From NCBI GenBank assembly GCA_965216645.1, contig CBDCGJ010000010.1, positions 1 to 64,000 of the forward strand: a DNA stretch of 64,000 nt, written 5' to 3'. Shown in pieces: positions 8,500 through 17,826 of this stretch. Source of the stretch: CBDCGJ01 sp965216645 (GTDB lineage Bacteria; Pseudomonadota; Alphaproteobacteria; GCA-2731375). The notes below the pieces were generated by a model. That model searched no databases, was not told where the DNA came from, and worked only from the letters and a program-made list of their open reading frames with translations. Both the position numbers and the translations under genes were made by a program. Position 1 is the first letter of the stretch, and the number at the start of each line of letters is the position of its first letter.

Positions 8500-9041
8500 T
8501 TCTCGTCTAACGGATACCGCGCTTCGATCTCGTAATGGGCGCCATGTCTTCCCAATTGACTGGAAAAGAGGGTGAATTCAGACACGCTAAACCGGGGGCC
8601 GACCAGACCGGCATGCCGTGCGAGATAGGGTGCCGCGTCGGCCGCCGTCAAAGACTTGCCGCGGGCCAACGTCACATGAGGCCGATATTTCCGCGTTTCG
8701 GGCTCGAGACCGATATCGACCAAACGCCGCTCGATTTTCCGCTGCAATTGGCGGAGCGGTTGCGATTCCGTCACGCCGGCCCAAAGCACGCGGGTCTGCT
8801 TTTTGGAACCGAACGCATCGCAACCGCATAGACCAAGTTCGAAGCCGGGCGCCTCGATCTCCGCCAATGCCGGCAAGATCTCGCGAGCCACACCGTCGTG
8901 GACATCGCCGATAAATCGAAGCGTCAGGTGAAATTGGTCATAGTGCGACCAACGAACGCCGGCCAAATCCATGTCTTGCAGATCCAGCAACCAATCCTTG
9001 ACGTCGTCCGGCAATTCGATGCCGACAAACAGGCGCGGCAT
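8496..9041 (-). CDS. thpR: RNA 2',3'-cyclic phosphodiesterase (2H family)
   Basis: Cytosolic 2H phosphoesterase of 181 residues, related to archaeal and bacterial LigT/ThpR proteins. Both catalytic tetrapeptides are present: HLTL with His38 and HVTL with His122. The opening MPRLFVGIELPDDVK and the tail FSVSEFTLFSSQLGRHGAHYEI are typical. It hydrolyses 2',3'-cyclic phosphates on RNA ends to 2'-phosphates and was first studied as a 2'-5' RNA ligase. It lies 9 bp downstream of the esterase gene on the same strand, so the two may be co-transcribed. Confidence 0.93.
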   Translation of the reverse strand: MPRLFVGIELPDDVKDWLLDLQDMDLAGVRWSHYDQFHLTLRFIGDVHDGVAREILPALAEIEAPGFELGLCGCDAFGSKKQTRVLWAGVTESQPLRQLQRKIERRLVDIGLEPETRKYRPHVTLARGKSLTAADAAPYLARHAGLVGPRFSVSEFTLFSSQLGRHGAHYEIEARYPLDEN

Positions 9042-9050
9042 CGCTTGGCC

Positions 9051-9713
9051 TCAATCGATGGATTTCAGGAGCGATTCGACATGGGGCAAGATGCGCTCGA
9101 CGATCACCGCCACGCCATCCGCATTCGGGTGTATCCCATCCGATTGATTAAGCGCCGCTTGTGCCGCCACGCCATCGAGGAAGAACGGGTAGAACGCCAC
9201 GTCGAGCCGCTTCGCCAAGTCCGGATACAAGCCGTCGAATTCATCCTGATAGTCGGAGCCGTAATTGGGCGGCGCCCGCATGCCGGTGAACAAGACGGGT
9301 ATGTTTTTGGCTTTCAGACGGTTGAGAATTTCCAGCAAGTTGCTTCGCGTCACGTCCGGATTTACCCCGCGCAGCGCGTCATTCGCACCCAATTCCAGGA
9401 TCACCAGATCGACGTCGCCACCGATCGCCCAATCGAACCGGGCCAAGCCGCCGGAGGACGTGTCGCCGGACACGCCGGCATTCCGGATCGTTACCTTGTG
9501 CCCGTTAGCGTTCAGCGCGCGTTCCAGCTGATTCGGAAACGCGTCTTTCTGTGCCAAGCCGTAGCCGGCTGTCAGGCTATCGCCGAACGCGACGATCGTG
9601 CGCGCCTGTTGTCCGGCTGCCGCGGTCCCGGCAAAAAACCACAGGAGGCAACAAAATGCCGCCAAAACGTTGACATATTCGTGTAAGCGGCCATATGGCC
9701 TAACATCCGACAT
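9051..9713 (-). CDS. tesA: SGNH arylesterase / acyl-CoA thioesterase I (TesA-like)
   Basis: Periplasmic SGNH hydrolase, 220 residues including a signal peptide (VNVLAAFCCLLWFFAGTAAA). The catalytic Ser46 is in AFGDSLTAGYGL, the oxyanion Asn in LELGANDALRG, and the Asp-His pair in SDGIHPNADG. These are blocks I, III and V of the family, as in E. coli TesA, a lysophospholipase and thioesterase with arylesterase activity. The divergent partners are ABC exporter genes, as in the E. coli tesA-ybbA-ybbP locus, which supports the assignment. I chose the ATG at 9713; further upstream the reading frame loses protein character. Confidence 0.92.
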   Translation of the reverse strand: MSDVRPYGRLHEYVNVLAAFCCLLWFFAGTAAAGQQARTIVAFGDSLTAGYGLAQKDAFPNQLERALNANGHKVTIRNAGVSGDTSSGGLARFDWAIGGDVDLVILELGANDALRGVNPDVTRSNLLEILNRLKAKNIPVLFTGMRAPPNYGSDYQDEFDGLYPDLAKRLDVAFYPFFLDGVAAQAALNQSDGIHPNADGVAVIVERILPHVESLLKSID

Positions 9714-9770
9714 TGCGTCATAACCGTATTCGTTTTCAGTCGGCCCCGAAGTCAAAGGGTAATCACCGCC

Positions 9771-10460
9771 ATGACGGCCATGATCGTTCTCGACGACGTG
9801 CATCTCACTTTGCCAAGCGAAGCCGGACCTGTCGATATTCTACGTGGCATCGACTTGGCCATAGATCAAGGGGAAGCGGTCGGCCTGGTCGGCCCCTCCG
9901 GGTCCGGGAAGTCGACAATGATGGCTATAATCGCCGGGTTGGAACGACCGAGCCGCGGTCAAGTGACGGTAGCGGGCACCCTATTGAATGGCCAAAACGA
10001 GGATCAACTCGCCCTCTTCCGCCGCGACAATGTGGGTATCGTCTTCCAGGCATTTCATCTGATCCCAACCATGACGGCGTTGGAAAACGTCGCCATGCCA
10101 CTTGAATTCGCCGGCGTAACCGACGCGTTCGACGCGGCAGAAGCCGGCTTGTCGGCGGTTGGGCTCGAACATCGCCTACATCATTATCCCGGCCAACTGT
10201 CCGGCGGCGAGCAGCAGCGCGTCGCCCTGGCGCGCGCGGTGGCGCGGCAGCCGAAACTGCTATTGGCGGACGAGCCGACCGGCAATCTCGACGGCGCCAC
10301 CGGCGCGCAGATCATCGATCTGATGTTCACTTTGCATCGGGACCGGCAAACGACATTGCTGCTGATCACTCACGATCAATCTCTGGCGGCCCGTTGCGAC
10401 CGGATCGTCGCCATGGCGGACGGCCGCGTAAGCGGCAATACAAGCCAGGCGGCGGAGTAG
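9771..10460 (+). CDS. ybbA: ABC transporter ATP-binding protein (YbbA/LolD-like)
   Basis: ATPase subunit of 229 residues in the MacB/LolD/YbbA group. Walker A is GPSGSGKST at about 44-52, the Q-loop is in IVFQAFHLIPTMTALENV, the signature is LSGGEQQRVALARA, Walker B is LLLADEPTGNLD, and the switch His is in LLITHDQSL. It should power the FtsX-type permease encoded 4 bp downstream. The position opposite tesA follows the E. coli arrangement. The substrate is not established; related systems handle lipoproteins, macrolides or cell-wall signals. Confidence 0.92.
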   Translation: MTAMIVLDDVHLTLPSEAGPVDILRGIDLAIDQGEAVGLVGPSGSGKSTMMAIIAGLERPSRGQVTVAGTLLNGQNEDQLALFRRDNVGIVFQAFHLIPTMTALENVAMPLEFAGVTDAFDAAEAGLSAVGLEHRLHHYPGQLSGGEQQRVALARAVARQPKLLLADEPTGNLDGATGAQIIDLMFTLHRDRQTTLLLITHDQSLAARCDRIVAMADGRVSGNTSQAAE

Positions 10461-10464
10461 AGCA

Positions 10465-12984
10465 TTGTCGATGCCGCTCAGCCTGCGTCTTGCCCGACGG
10501 GAACTGCGCGCCGGCATCCGGGGATTTCGGATCTTTTTGCTCTGTTTGATTCTCGGCGTGGCCGCCATCGCCACAGTGGGCAATCTCAGCCAAGCGTTGA
10601 TCGAAGGCTTGACGGCCGACGCCAGCCGATTGCTTGGCGGCGATGTGGAATTGCGGCGGACCCACCGGCCCTGGGCCCCCGAACAAGCGGCTTGGGTCAA
10701 GCAACGGAGCACCGTCGCCGAACTGATCGAGCTTCGCACAATGGCCCGGCGGCCCGACGGCGCCGAGCAGTCTTTGGTCGAACTGAAGGGCGTGGATTCC
10801 GCCTACCCGCTCTATGGCCGCATTGAGCTGGCGGACGAGGGCGAACTCAAGACCGCCCTCGAAAAGCGGGAGGGCGCGTGGGGCGCGGTCGTCGAACCCA
10901 CTTTGCTACGCAGATTGAACCTTAAGGTCGGCGACTTTCTGAAAGTCGGCGATCTTCAATTCCGGATCGCGGCCGAAATGGCGCGGGAGCCGGACCGCAG
11001 CACCAACGGCTTCACCCTCGGCCCAAGGGTCATGGTGGCGCTGGCGGCGATGCGGGATACCGGCCTGATCCAGGAAGGCAGTCTGGTCCGCTATCTCTAC
11101 CGCCTTCGCCTGCCGGCGGGCAGCAATGTCGAAACCTGGATCGACGAACTGAACACTGCTTTTCCGAAGGCCGGTTGGCGTATTCGGGATGTGCGTAACG
11201 GCACGCCCGGCCTCAAGCGCTTCATCAACCGCATGCGTCTGTTCCTGACTCTGGTCGGCCTGACCGCCTTGCTGGTCGGCGGCCTCGGCATTGCCAACGG
11301 GGTGAAAAGCTATCTGGACGGCAAGATCGCCAGCATTGCCATTTACAAATGCGTCGGCGCGCCCGCCAATCTCGTGTTCCTCACCTATCTCTGGCAGGTG
11401 TTGATCACCGCCGCCTTCGGCATCGCGATCGGTTTGGCGGTCGGGGCGGCATTGCCGGTGCTGCTGTCCGATCTGGCATCGCGCTACCTGCCCTTCGAGG
11501 CACGCTTGGGTATATTCCCCGCGCCGCTGGTTCTGGCCAGCATCTATGGGGTATTGACTACACTGACCTTCGCCCTGTGGCCATTGGCGCAGGCACGGGA
11601 GACGCCGCCCGGCAGCCTATTCCGAAATCTGACCAACGCGATGACGGCGCGGCCGCGTTTGCCCTACATCCTGGCGACGGTCGTCGCCGTCGCTGCATTA
11701 GCGGGCACGGCTGTCCTGGCCGCCGAGGAACAGAGGTTCGCCATGATCTTCGTGGCCGGGGCGGCGATCGCCTTTTTCGCCTTTTATCTGGCCGGCCGAG
11801 CGATTGTCGCACTGACCCGGATGCTGCCACGTCTACGGCGGCCGGGCCTGCGGCTGGCGATCGCCAATCTGCACCGGCCCGGCGCGGCGACGGTCAGCGT
11901 TGCCTTGTCCTTCGGTCTGGGTCTAAGCGTTTTGGTTACCGTCATGGCGATCCGCGCCAATATCGAATATCTGGTGGCGGAGCAGGTGCCGGAGCAAGCG
12001 CCGGCCTATTTCTTCCTCGATATCCTGCCGGATCAGGCGGCCGAATTCGAGACCCTGGCCCGCGGCATCGACGGCGTCCATAAAGTCGAGCGGGCGCCGA
12101 GCCTGCGCGGCCGTATCGTCAAGATCAAGGAAACCCCGGCGGAACAGGTCACACCGGCGCCGGACGTCGCCTGGGTTTTGCGTGGCGACCGGGGACTGAC
12201 CTATGCCGCGCGGAAGCCGGCCGGCGCGACCGTGATTGCGGGCGCATGGTGGCCGGCGGATTACAAGGGGCCGCCTCTTCTATCCATGGATTTCCGCGCC
12301 GCCCAAGGGCTTGGCGTCGGGATTGGCGACGACATCACCATCAACGTATTGGGCCGCGAGATCACCGCGAAGATCGCCAACTTGCGCCGTATCGACTGGT
12401 CGACGTTCAACATCAATTTCGTATTGCTGTTTTCGCCGGGCGCGTTGGAAGCGGCACCGCACACCTTCATCGCCACGGCCACCGCCGATCCCGAAGCGGA
12501 GCTAAAGCTCGAACGCGCAGTGAGCGCCAAGTTCCCTAACATTACCGCGATCCGCATCCGCGATGCGTTGGAAACGGTTAATCAGATTCTCGACAATATC
12601 GCCGTCGCTGTCCGCGCCACCGCGTCGGTCAGTCTTCTGGCCGGCACGTTGGTTCTGGCGGGTGCCATCGCCGCAGGACACCGCCGACGGGTTTACGACG
12701 CCGTCATCTTGAAAGTTCTGGGCGCGACCCGCGGCAACATCATCGCCGCTTATCTGCTTGAATATGGGATCCTGGGCCTGATTGTGGCCATCTTGGCGGC
12801 GATCATCGGCACCGCCGCTGCCTATTTCGTGGTCACGGAATTCATGGGCGGCAGATGGCATTTCCCTCCCGCCACCATCCTGACCACCATGGCCATCTGC
12901 ATGGCGATCACGATCGCCGCCGGCCTGATCGCAACATTCGCGGCGTTAAGCCAAAAACCGGCGCCATTACTGCGTAATGAATAA
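10465..12984 (+). CDS. ybbP: ABC transporter permease, FtsX/YbbP type
   Basis: Large inner-membrane permease of 839 residues. The first helix (RIFLLCLILGVAAIATVGNLSQAL) is followed by a periplasmic domain of over 200 residues. Then come FtsX core helices at about 255-390, further helices around 400-510, a second periplasmic domain, and a second FtsX block near the end (SVSLLAGTLVLAGAIAAG ... YLLEYGILGLIVAILAAIIG). This ten-helix architecture matches YbbP. The TTG at 10465 lies 7 nt after GGCGGAG and is the best-placed start; an ATG at 10471 is the alternative. It pairs with the preceding ATPase. Confidence 0.9.
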   Translation: MSMPLSLRLARRELRAGIRGFRIFLLCLILGVAAIATVGNLSQALIEGLTADASRLLGGDVELRRTHRPWAPEQAAWVKQRSTVAELIELRTMARRPDGAEQSLVELKGVDSAYPLYGRIELADEGELKTALEKREGAWGAVVEPTLLRRLNLKVGDFLKVGDLQFRIAAEMAREPDRSTNGFTLGPRVMVALAAMRDTGLIQEGSLVRYLYRLRLPAGSNVETWIDELNTAFPKAGWRIRDVRNGTPGLKRFINRMRLFLTLVGLTALLVGGLGIANGVKSYLDGKIASIAIYKCVGAPANLVFLTYLWQVLITAAFGIAIGLAVGAALPVLLSDLASRYLPFEARLGIFPAPLVLASIYGVLTTLTFALWPLAQARETPPGSLFRNLTNAMTARPRLPYILATVVAVAALAGTAVLAAEEQRFAMIFVAGAAIAFFAFYLAGRAIVALTRMLPRLRRPGLRLAIANLHRPGAATVSVALSFGLGLSVLVTVMAIRANIEYLVAEQVPEQAPAYFFLDILPDQAAEFETLARGIDGVHKVERAPSLRGRIVKIKETPAEQVTPAPDVAWVLRGDRGLTYAARKPAGATVIAGAWWPADYKGPPLLSMDFRAAQGLGVGIGDDITINVLGREITAKIANLRRIDWSTFNINFVLLFSPGALEAAPHTFIATATADPEAELKLERAVSAKFPNITAIRIRDALETVNQILDNIAVAVRATASVSLLAGTLVLAGAIAAGHRRRVYDAVILKVLGATRGNIIAAYLLEYGILGLIVAILAAIIGTAAAYFVVTEFMGGRWHFPPATILTTMAICMAITIAAGLIATFAALSQKPAPLLRNE

Positions 12985-13001
12985 TTTTATACGATACTAC
13001 T

Positions 13002-13029
13002 TTGTGTAGGATTCAAAAAACTATATTAT
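13002..13029 (+). promoter_or_regulatory. Possible sigma-70-type promoter for the first BI-1 gene
   Basis: TTGTGT and TATTAT are 16 bp apart in an unusually AT-rich 90-bp gap after ybbP. The match to the -35/-10 consensus is four of six and five of six. It is about 45 bp upstream of the start codon. Consensus match only. Confidence 0.35.
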
Positions 13030-13074
13030 CTTCCGATTCAATATTCTGTAAAATTGATTTTGGGAGTATTAGTA

Positions 13075-13821
13075 ATGGTACAGCGACCGAAACCTGGCGA
13101 ATTTGGCCGCCGGCGGGTCGACAACGTAACAATGCCTCGCAAACTGTCGTCGGACGAGGCGCTTCGTAGTTATCTGTTAAAAGTTTTCAATTACATGTTC
13201 CTGGCCTTGTTATGGGGCGGCGGCGTCGCCTATGCGGTCGCTCTGTCTGACAGCTTGCGCGAGTTGGTTTGGAACACACCGATGGCCTGGGTGGTTGCCT
13301 TCGGGCCTTTCCTGATGTCGCTGGCCCTGACATGGAACGGCAATATGCTGCGCATGTCATCGGGCGCCGCGCAAATCTGTTTCTGGATTTTCGCCACATT
13401 GGTCGGTGCCTGTTTTTCCCTTGCGGTCATGCATTTCACCGAGGCGAGCCTAGCCCGCGCGTTCTTGATTGCGGCTATTTCATTCGGCGTCATGGCAATC
13501 TTCGGCTATACGACGAAAATGGACCTATCCTCTTGGGGTAGCTTCCTTTTTATCGGCATGATCGCCGTCATTCTGGCCCTGTTCACGAATATTTTCCTGC
13601 AATCCAGCATGATAAACTGGGTGTTTTCCGTGGTCGGCGCGCTGGTTTTCACATGTTTTACCGCCTATGACGTGCAATGGATCAAAAACGAGTTCGATGC
13701 CGGCGACGGTGAAGAATTGTTGGAACGCAAGGCTGTATTCGGCGCCCTGCATCTCTATATCAACCTGACGAACGTGATGTGGTTCCTGTTACGGCTGATC
13801 GGTGTGGAAGACGAGTTCTAA
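13075..13821 (+). CDS. Bax inhibitor-1/YccA family membrane protein (copy 1)
   Basis: Inner-membrane protein of 248 residues with seven predicted helices and the BI-1 (UPF0005) signature. It opens with DEALRSYLLKVFNYMFLALLWGGGVAYAV and has the central FGYTTKMDLSSWGSFLFIGMIAVILA and the late TAYDVQWIK with conserved Asp. Bacterial relatives are pH-sensitive calcium-leak channels or associate with FtsH, as YccA does; the role here is not known. The ATG at 13075 lies 8 nt after GGGAG. A paralogue follows about 100 bp downstream. Confidence 0.92.
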   Translation: MVQRPKPGEFGRRRVDNVTMPRKLSSDEALRSYLLKVFNYMFLALLWGGGVAYAVALSDSLRELVWNTPMAWVVAFGPFLMSLALTWNGNMLRMSSGAAQICFWIFATLVGACFSLAVMHFTEASLARAFLIAAISFGVMAIFGYTTKMDLSSWGSFLFIGMIAVILALFTNIFLQSSMINWVFSVVGALVFTCFTAYDVQWIKNEFDAGDGEELLERKAVFGALHLYINLTNVMWFLLRLIGVEDEF

Positions 13822-13925
13822 ACGCCGAGCACGATACGACTATGTCCCGCGAAGACTTGCAATTTGTTCGAAAAAACCCAATATTTGGGGAGAAATCGTG
13901 CGCCATAACAAAGGGAACACATTAA

Positions 13926-14669
13926 ATGGCTTTGCAACCGAATAGGTCCGGCTTCGACCGCGCCGGTGTGGGAACCCGCGCTGGACAAGACGTCGCAATC
14001 GATGAGGGCCTGCGCAGCTATATGCTGCGGGTCTACAATTATATGGGGTCCGCGCTGCTGGTCAGCGGCATTACGGCCTATGCCTTCGCGACCTGGATGA
14101 TCAACTCGCCGGAAGCGGCGCAAATGGTCTACGGCTCGCCGCTTCGCTGGGTCGTTGCATTCGCGCCATTGGTCATGGTGTTCTTCCTGAGTGCGGCAAT
14201 CAATCGGCTAAGTTTGTTTGCCTCGCAGGCCGCTTTCTGGGTATTTGCCGTGTTGATGGGCCTTTCCCTGTCATCGCTGTTGCTGGTTTACACCCAGGAA
14301 AGCATCACCCGGGTCTTCCTGATCACGGCGGTGGCTTTCGGCGGGCTTAGCCTGTTCGGCTACACGACGAAGCGCGATCTGTCCGGTTGGGGCAGTTTCC
14401 TGATCATGGGGTTGATCGGAATCATCATCGCCAGCATCGTCAACATCTTCGTCGGCTCCTCGATGATGATGTGGATCATCTCGGTGGTCGGTGTCTTGGT
14501 GTTCTCCGGCTTGACCGCCTATGACACCCAGCAGATCAAGGAAATGTATTTCCAAGGCGATGGGACCGCCACGATGGGCAAGAAGGCGATTATGGGCGCG
14601 CTCCGCCTCTATCTCGACTTCATCAACCTGTTCATCATGCTGATGCATCTGTTCGGCAGCCGCGAGTAG
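13926..14669 (+). CDS. Bax inhibitor-1/YccA family membrane protein (copy 2)
   Basis: Second BI-1 protein, 247 residues, clearly a tandem paralogue of the preceding gene. The corresponding segments are DEGLRSYMLRVYNYMGSALLVSGITAYAF, GYTTKRDLSGWGSFLIMGLIGIIIAS and TAYDTQQIKEMYF. Seven helices are again apparent, and the soluble N-terminal tail of about 25 residues differs between the copies. AAAGGGAA precedes the ATG. The two diverge well beyond recent duplication, so separate functions are likely. The unit ends at the strong terminator downstream. Confidence 0.93.
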   Translation: MALQPNRSGFDRAGVGTRAGQDVAIDEGLRSYMLRVYNYMGSALLVSGITAYAFATWMINSPEAAQMVYGSPLRWVVAFAPLVMVFFLSAAINRLSLFASQAAFWVFAVLMGLSLSSLLLVYTQESITRVFLITAVAFGGLSLFGYTTKRDLSGWGSFLIMGLIGIIIASIVNIFVGSSMMMWIISVVGVLVFSGLTAYDTQQIKEMYFQGDGTATMGKKAIMGALRLYLDFINLFIMLMHLFGSRE

Positions 14670-14692
14670 CCGCCGACGGAACAAGAAAAGGG

Positions 14693-14725
14693 AAGCGCCC
14701 GGGGGTTACCTCGGGCGCTTTTCTT
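14693..14725 (+). terminator. Rho-independent terminator after the BI-1 pair
   Basis: AAGCGCCCG pairs with CGGGCGCTT over a 10-nt loop, followed by TTCTT. It lies 24 bp past the second BI-1 stop codon and separates that unit from the MlrC-type gene. Confidence 0.88.
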
Positions 14726-14769
14726 ATGCTCTAATATCACGGGCACCATAGAATATCCGGAGGTCACCC

Positions 14770-16251
14770 ATGCGCGTCGTCCTGGCGATGATGAAGCACG
14801 AGACCAACACGTTTTCGCCGATCCCAACGCCCTGGTCCCGCTTCGAGGACTGGGGCGCCTATTTCGGCGACGACGTTATCGACGCCTACGAACAGACCAA
14901 TATGACCTTAAGCGCCTATCTGAAAATCGCCCGGCGCGAAGGGTGGGACGTGGTCACCCCTATCGCGGCGGAAGCGATGCCCTCCGGCATCGTCGAAGCC
15001 GACGCCTACAACAAGATGGCGGACGCGATCGTCGATGCCGTGAAGGACGGCTGCGACGCGGTCATGCTGGACCTGCACGGCGCCATGGTGTCGGAAGTCA
15101 GTTTCGACGGTGAGGGCGAATTGCTGAAGCGGATACGCGCCGTAGCACCGGAGGTGCCGATCTGCGTCACCTGCGATTTGCATTGCAACCTGACAGCGGA
15201 GATGGTCGAGAACTGCGATGCCCTGATCGGATACAAGACCTATCCCCATGTGGACATGTATGAGGTCGGCAGCCAGGTCGGCGATATTCTTGCCGGCGGC
15301 ATCAAGAAAGATATCGCGCCGGTGATGGCTTGGGGTCGGGTGCCGCTGCTCTCACAGACCTTGCGCCAGGGCACGGACGATGAACCGATGAAGAGCCTGA
15401 TCGCCGCCTGCCGCGCGGCGGAGGAAAGTGGCGAAGTCCTCGCCGCCACCGTGTTCGGCGGCTTCGCCCTCGCCGACATTCCCGACGCCGGCATTTCCTG
15501 TGTCGTCATCGCCGATGGCGATAAGACGGCGGCCGAGGCCGTGGTCGCCCGCCTCTGCGATGAGATGTGGCGGCAACGGGACGACCATCTTTATCGCCAC
15601 GAACCCATCGAGCAGGCGGTGGCCCGCGCCAAGGAATTGGACGACGGCCCGGTGATCCTGCTCGATCACGCGGACAATACCGGGTCCGGCGGCACCCAGG
15701 ACGTCATGGCGGCGATCGCCGAGGTGATGCGCCAGGACCTCGACGATGTCGCCGTCGGCGCGGTCTGGGATCCGGCAGCGGTCCGCGACATGCAAGCCGC
15801 GGGCGTCGGCGCCACGGTCACGCTGCAACTCGGCGGCAAAACCGACATGCCGTCGGTCGGACTTGGCGGCGAACCGCTGACCGTAACCGGCAAAGTCAAA
15901 GTGCTGACCGATGGCGAGTGGACCGTACGCGGGCCGATGTATCACGGCCTCAAGGTCTCCATGGGGCCGACCGCCGTGCTCGACACCGGACGGATGGAGA
16001 TTGTCATCACCTCGAAGCATCACGAGCCTTGGGACCAGGGCGTTTTCACCTCCGTCGGCATCGATCCGACCTGGAAGAAGTACCTCTTGCTGAAAAGCCG
16101 CATCCACTACCGCGCCGGTTTCGCGCCGATCGCCAAGCACACCCTGACCTTGGACGGCGCCGGCGTGACCACGTCGGATAATAACCTGCTCGACTACCGC
16201 TATGTCCGACGACCGATCTATCCGCTGGATCAGATCAACGAGCCCAGGTGA
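14770..16251 (+). CDS. M81-family metallopeptidase, MlrC-like
   Basis: A 493-residue protein of the M81 family, named after MlrC, which degrades linear microcystin fragments in sphingomonads. The N-terminal DUF1485 part has RVVLAMMKHETNTFSP, LDLHGAMVSE and VTCDLHCNLT, carrying the predicted zinc-binding His and Asp residues. The C-terminal part has ILLDHADNTGSGGTQD and TSKHHEPWDQGVF. Related proteins are common where no microcystin is met, so the true substrate is probably another small peptide or amide. GGAGGTCACCC just before the ATG fixes the start. The next gene begins 6 bp after the stop, so the two likely form an operon. Confidence 0.88.
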   Translation: MRVVLAMMKHETNTFSPIPTPWSRFEDWGAYFGDDVIDAYEQTNMTLSAYLKIARREGWDVVTPIAAEAMPSGIVEADAYNKMADAIVDAVKDGCDAVMLDLHGAMVSEVSFDGEGELLKRIRAVAPEVPICVTCDLHCNLTAEMVENCDALIGYKTYPHVDMYEVGSQVGDILAGGIKKDIAPVMAWGRVPLLSQTLRQGTDDEPMKSLIAACRAAEESGEVLAATVFGGFALADIPDAGISCVVIADGDKTAAEAVVARLCDEMWRQRDDHLYRHEPIEQAVARAKELDDGPVILLDHADNTGSGGTQDVMAAIAEVMRQDLDDVAVGAVWDPAAVRDMQAAGVGATVTLQLGGKTDMPSVGLGGEPLTVTGKVKVLTDGEWTVRGPMYHGLKVSMGPTAVLDTGRMEIVITSKHHEPWDQGVFTSVGIDPTWKKYLLLKSRIHYRAGFAPIAKHTLTLDGAGVTTSDNNLLDYRYVRRPIYPLDQINEPR

Positions 16252-16257
16252 CCGGCG

Positions 16258-17826
16258 ATGGCGGAAGAAACATCGAGAGACAGACTGGCCGCGGTCGAGG
16301 CGGCGCGCCGCGCGGTGCTGGACGAGGGCCGGCCCGAGGCGCTCGAGAAACGCGCGCGCCTCGGCGCCATGACCGCACGGCAGCGGATCGACGCCCTGCT
16401 CGATCCGGATAGCTTCCGGGAGATCGGCAGTCTGATCGAGCCGCACCGGGACAACGACTTCAACCGCGACATTCAAGCGCCTGCCGACGGCATCGTCGCC
16501 GGCACCGGCAAAATCGACGGCCGCGTGGTCTGCGTCGCGGCCCAGGACTATACGGTCCATGGCGGCTCCAGCGGCAAGACGGGCAGCGCCAAGCTCGTCC
16601 GACTGCTGGGCCAGGCGCAGGATCGCGGCCATCCGGTGGTATTCCTATTGGAAGGCGGCGGCCATCGCATCCAGGACGGCATGAATGCCGGCCACTTCGC
16701 CGGCGCCTCGCCGGTCTTCCAGAACATGGCCCGGCTGTCCGGTTGGGTGCCGTTGGTCGCCGTGATGATGGGCCAAGGCTTCGCCGGCCCGACCAATTAT
16801 GCCTCGCTTTGCGATTTCGTGGTCATGGTCGAAGGGCTGGCGACCATGGGTATGGCCGGCCCCGCCCTCGTCAAGGCCGGTACCGGGGAAGATATCGCCA
16901 AGGAAGACCTGGGCGGAATCGAGCGGCAGGTGAAGCGCCAGGGCATCGCCGATCTGGCCGCGCCGGATGAGGCCAGCGCCCTCGCCGCCGCTCGCCGCTT
17001 CCTTTCCTATCTGCCCGACAATGCCGGCCAACCGCTCCCGATAAATGCGGGCGACAATCCGCCTGACCGGCGCGACGACAAGCTTTTCGATCTGGTGCCG
17101 GCGGAAAGCCGCAAGACCTACGATATGCGCAAGGTTGTCGCGGCCCTGGCCGACCGGGACAGCGTCTTCGAGATCAAACCGGCCTTCGCCCGCAACATCG
17201 TCACCGCCTTCATCCGCTTGAACGGCCGGCCGGTCGGCGTCGTCGCCAACCAACCCTTGCGTAAGGGCGGCGTGCTGGACACGCCGGCCTGCGAGAAGGC
17301 GTCCCATTTCATCGCCCTCTGCGATGCCTATGGATTGCCGCTGGTATTCCTGATCGACGTTCCTGGCTTCGCCATCGGCACGGCGGCGGAGGAAACGGGC
17401 CTCGGCCGGCGCAGCGGCCGCCTGTTCTTCGAGATCGGGATCGCCACCGTGCCGCGCGTCTCCATCGTCCTACGTAAAGGCTATGGCGGCGGCTATTACG
17501 CCATGGCCGGCGGTCAGGCCCTCGACGCGGACGCCACCTTCGCCTGGCCAACCGCGGAGATCTGCGCCATGTCTATCGAAGGCGCCGTCGACGTCGCTTT
17601 CAAGCGCGACTATCAGGCCGCCGACGACCCGACCGTCGCGCGTCAGCGGCTCATCGACCGGATCAAAAACGAAACCGGACCCATCGAAGCGGCCCGCGAC
17701 TTTGGTATCGATGAGGTCATCGACCCACGCGACACCCGCCTCCGCCTGATCGACACCTTCAACGCCTGCCCGCCCCGCAAGCCCAACAAGAACCCGCCGC
17801 GCGTCAGGCCGATATCACCGATCTGA
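16258..17826 (+). CDS. Acyl-CoA carboxylase carboxyltransferase (PCCB/MCCB-like)
   Basis: Carboxyltransferase subunit of 522 residues with both crotonase-like halves. The N-terminal half has RQRIDALLDPDSFREIGS and QDYTVHGGSSGKTGSAKLVRL; the C-terminal half has FLIDVPGFAIGT and the glycine-rich YGGGYYAMAGG. Such proteins transfer CO2 from carboxybiotin to propionyl-, acetyl- or methylcrotonyl-CoA. No biotin carboxylase or biotin-carrier gene is adjacent, so the alpha partner must be elsewhere. It follows the MlrC-like gene by 6 bp. Its stop codon abuts the REP-like element. The exact acyl-CoA cannot be told by eye. Confidence 0.88.
   Translation: MAEETSRDRLAAVEAARRAVLDEGRPEALEKRARLGAMTARQRIDALLDPDSFREIGSLIEPHRDNDFNRDIQAPADGIVAGTGKIDGRVVCVAAQDYTVHGGSSGKTGSAKLVRLLGQAQDRGHPVVFLLEGGGHRIQDGMNAGHFAGASPVFQNMARLSGWVPLVAVMMGQGFAGPTNYASLCDFVVMVEGLATMGMAGPALVKAGTGEDIAKEDLGGIERQVKRQGIADLAAPDEASALAAARRFLSYLPDNAGQPLPINAGDNPPDRRDDKLFDLVPAESRKTYDMRKVVAALADRDSVFEIKPAFARNIVTAFIRLNGRPVGVVANQPLRKGGVLDTPACEKASHFIALCDAYGLPLVFLIDVPGFAIGTAAEETGLGRRSGRLFFEIGIATVPRVSIVLRKGYGGGYYAMAGGQALDADATFAWPTAEICAMSIEGAVDVAFKRDYQAADDPTVARQRLIDRIKNETGPIEAARDFGIDEVIDPRDTRLRLIDTFNACPPRKPNKNPPRVRPISPI

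Noticed and set aside
15352..16632. 426-codon open frame on the minus strand
   Set aside because: Fully antisense to the MlrC-like gene and the start of the carboxyltransferase gene, both with clear motifs. The composition is that of a high-GC shadow frame.
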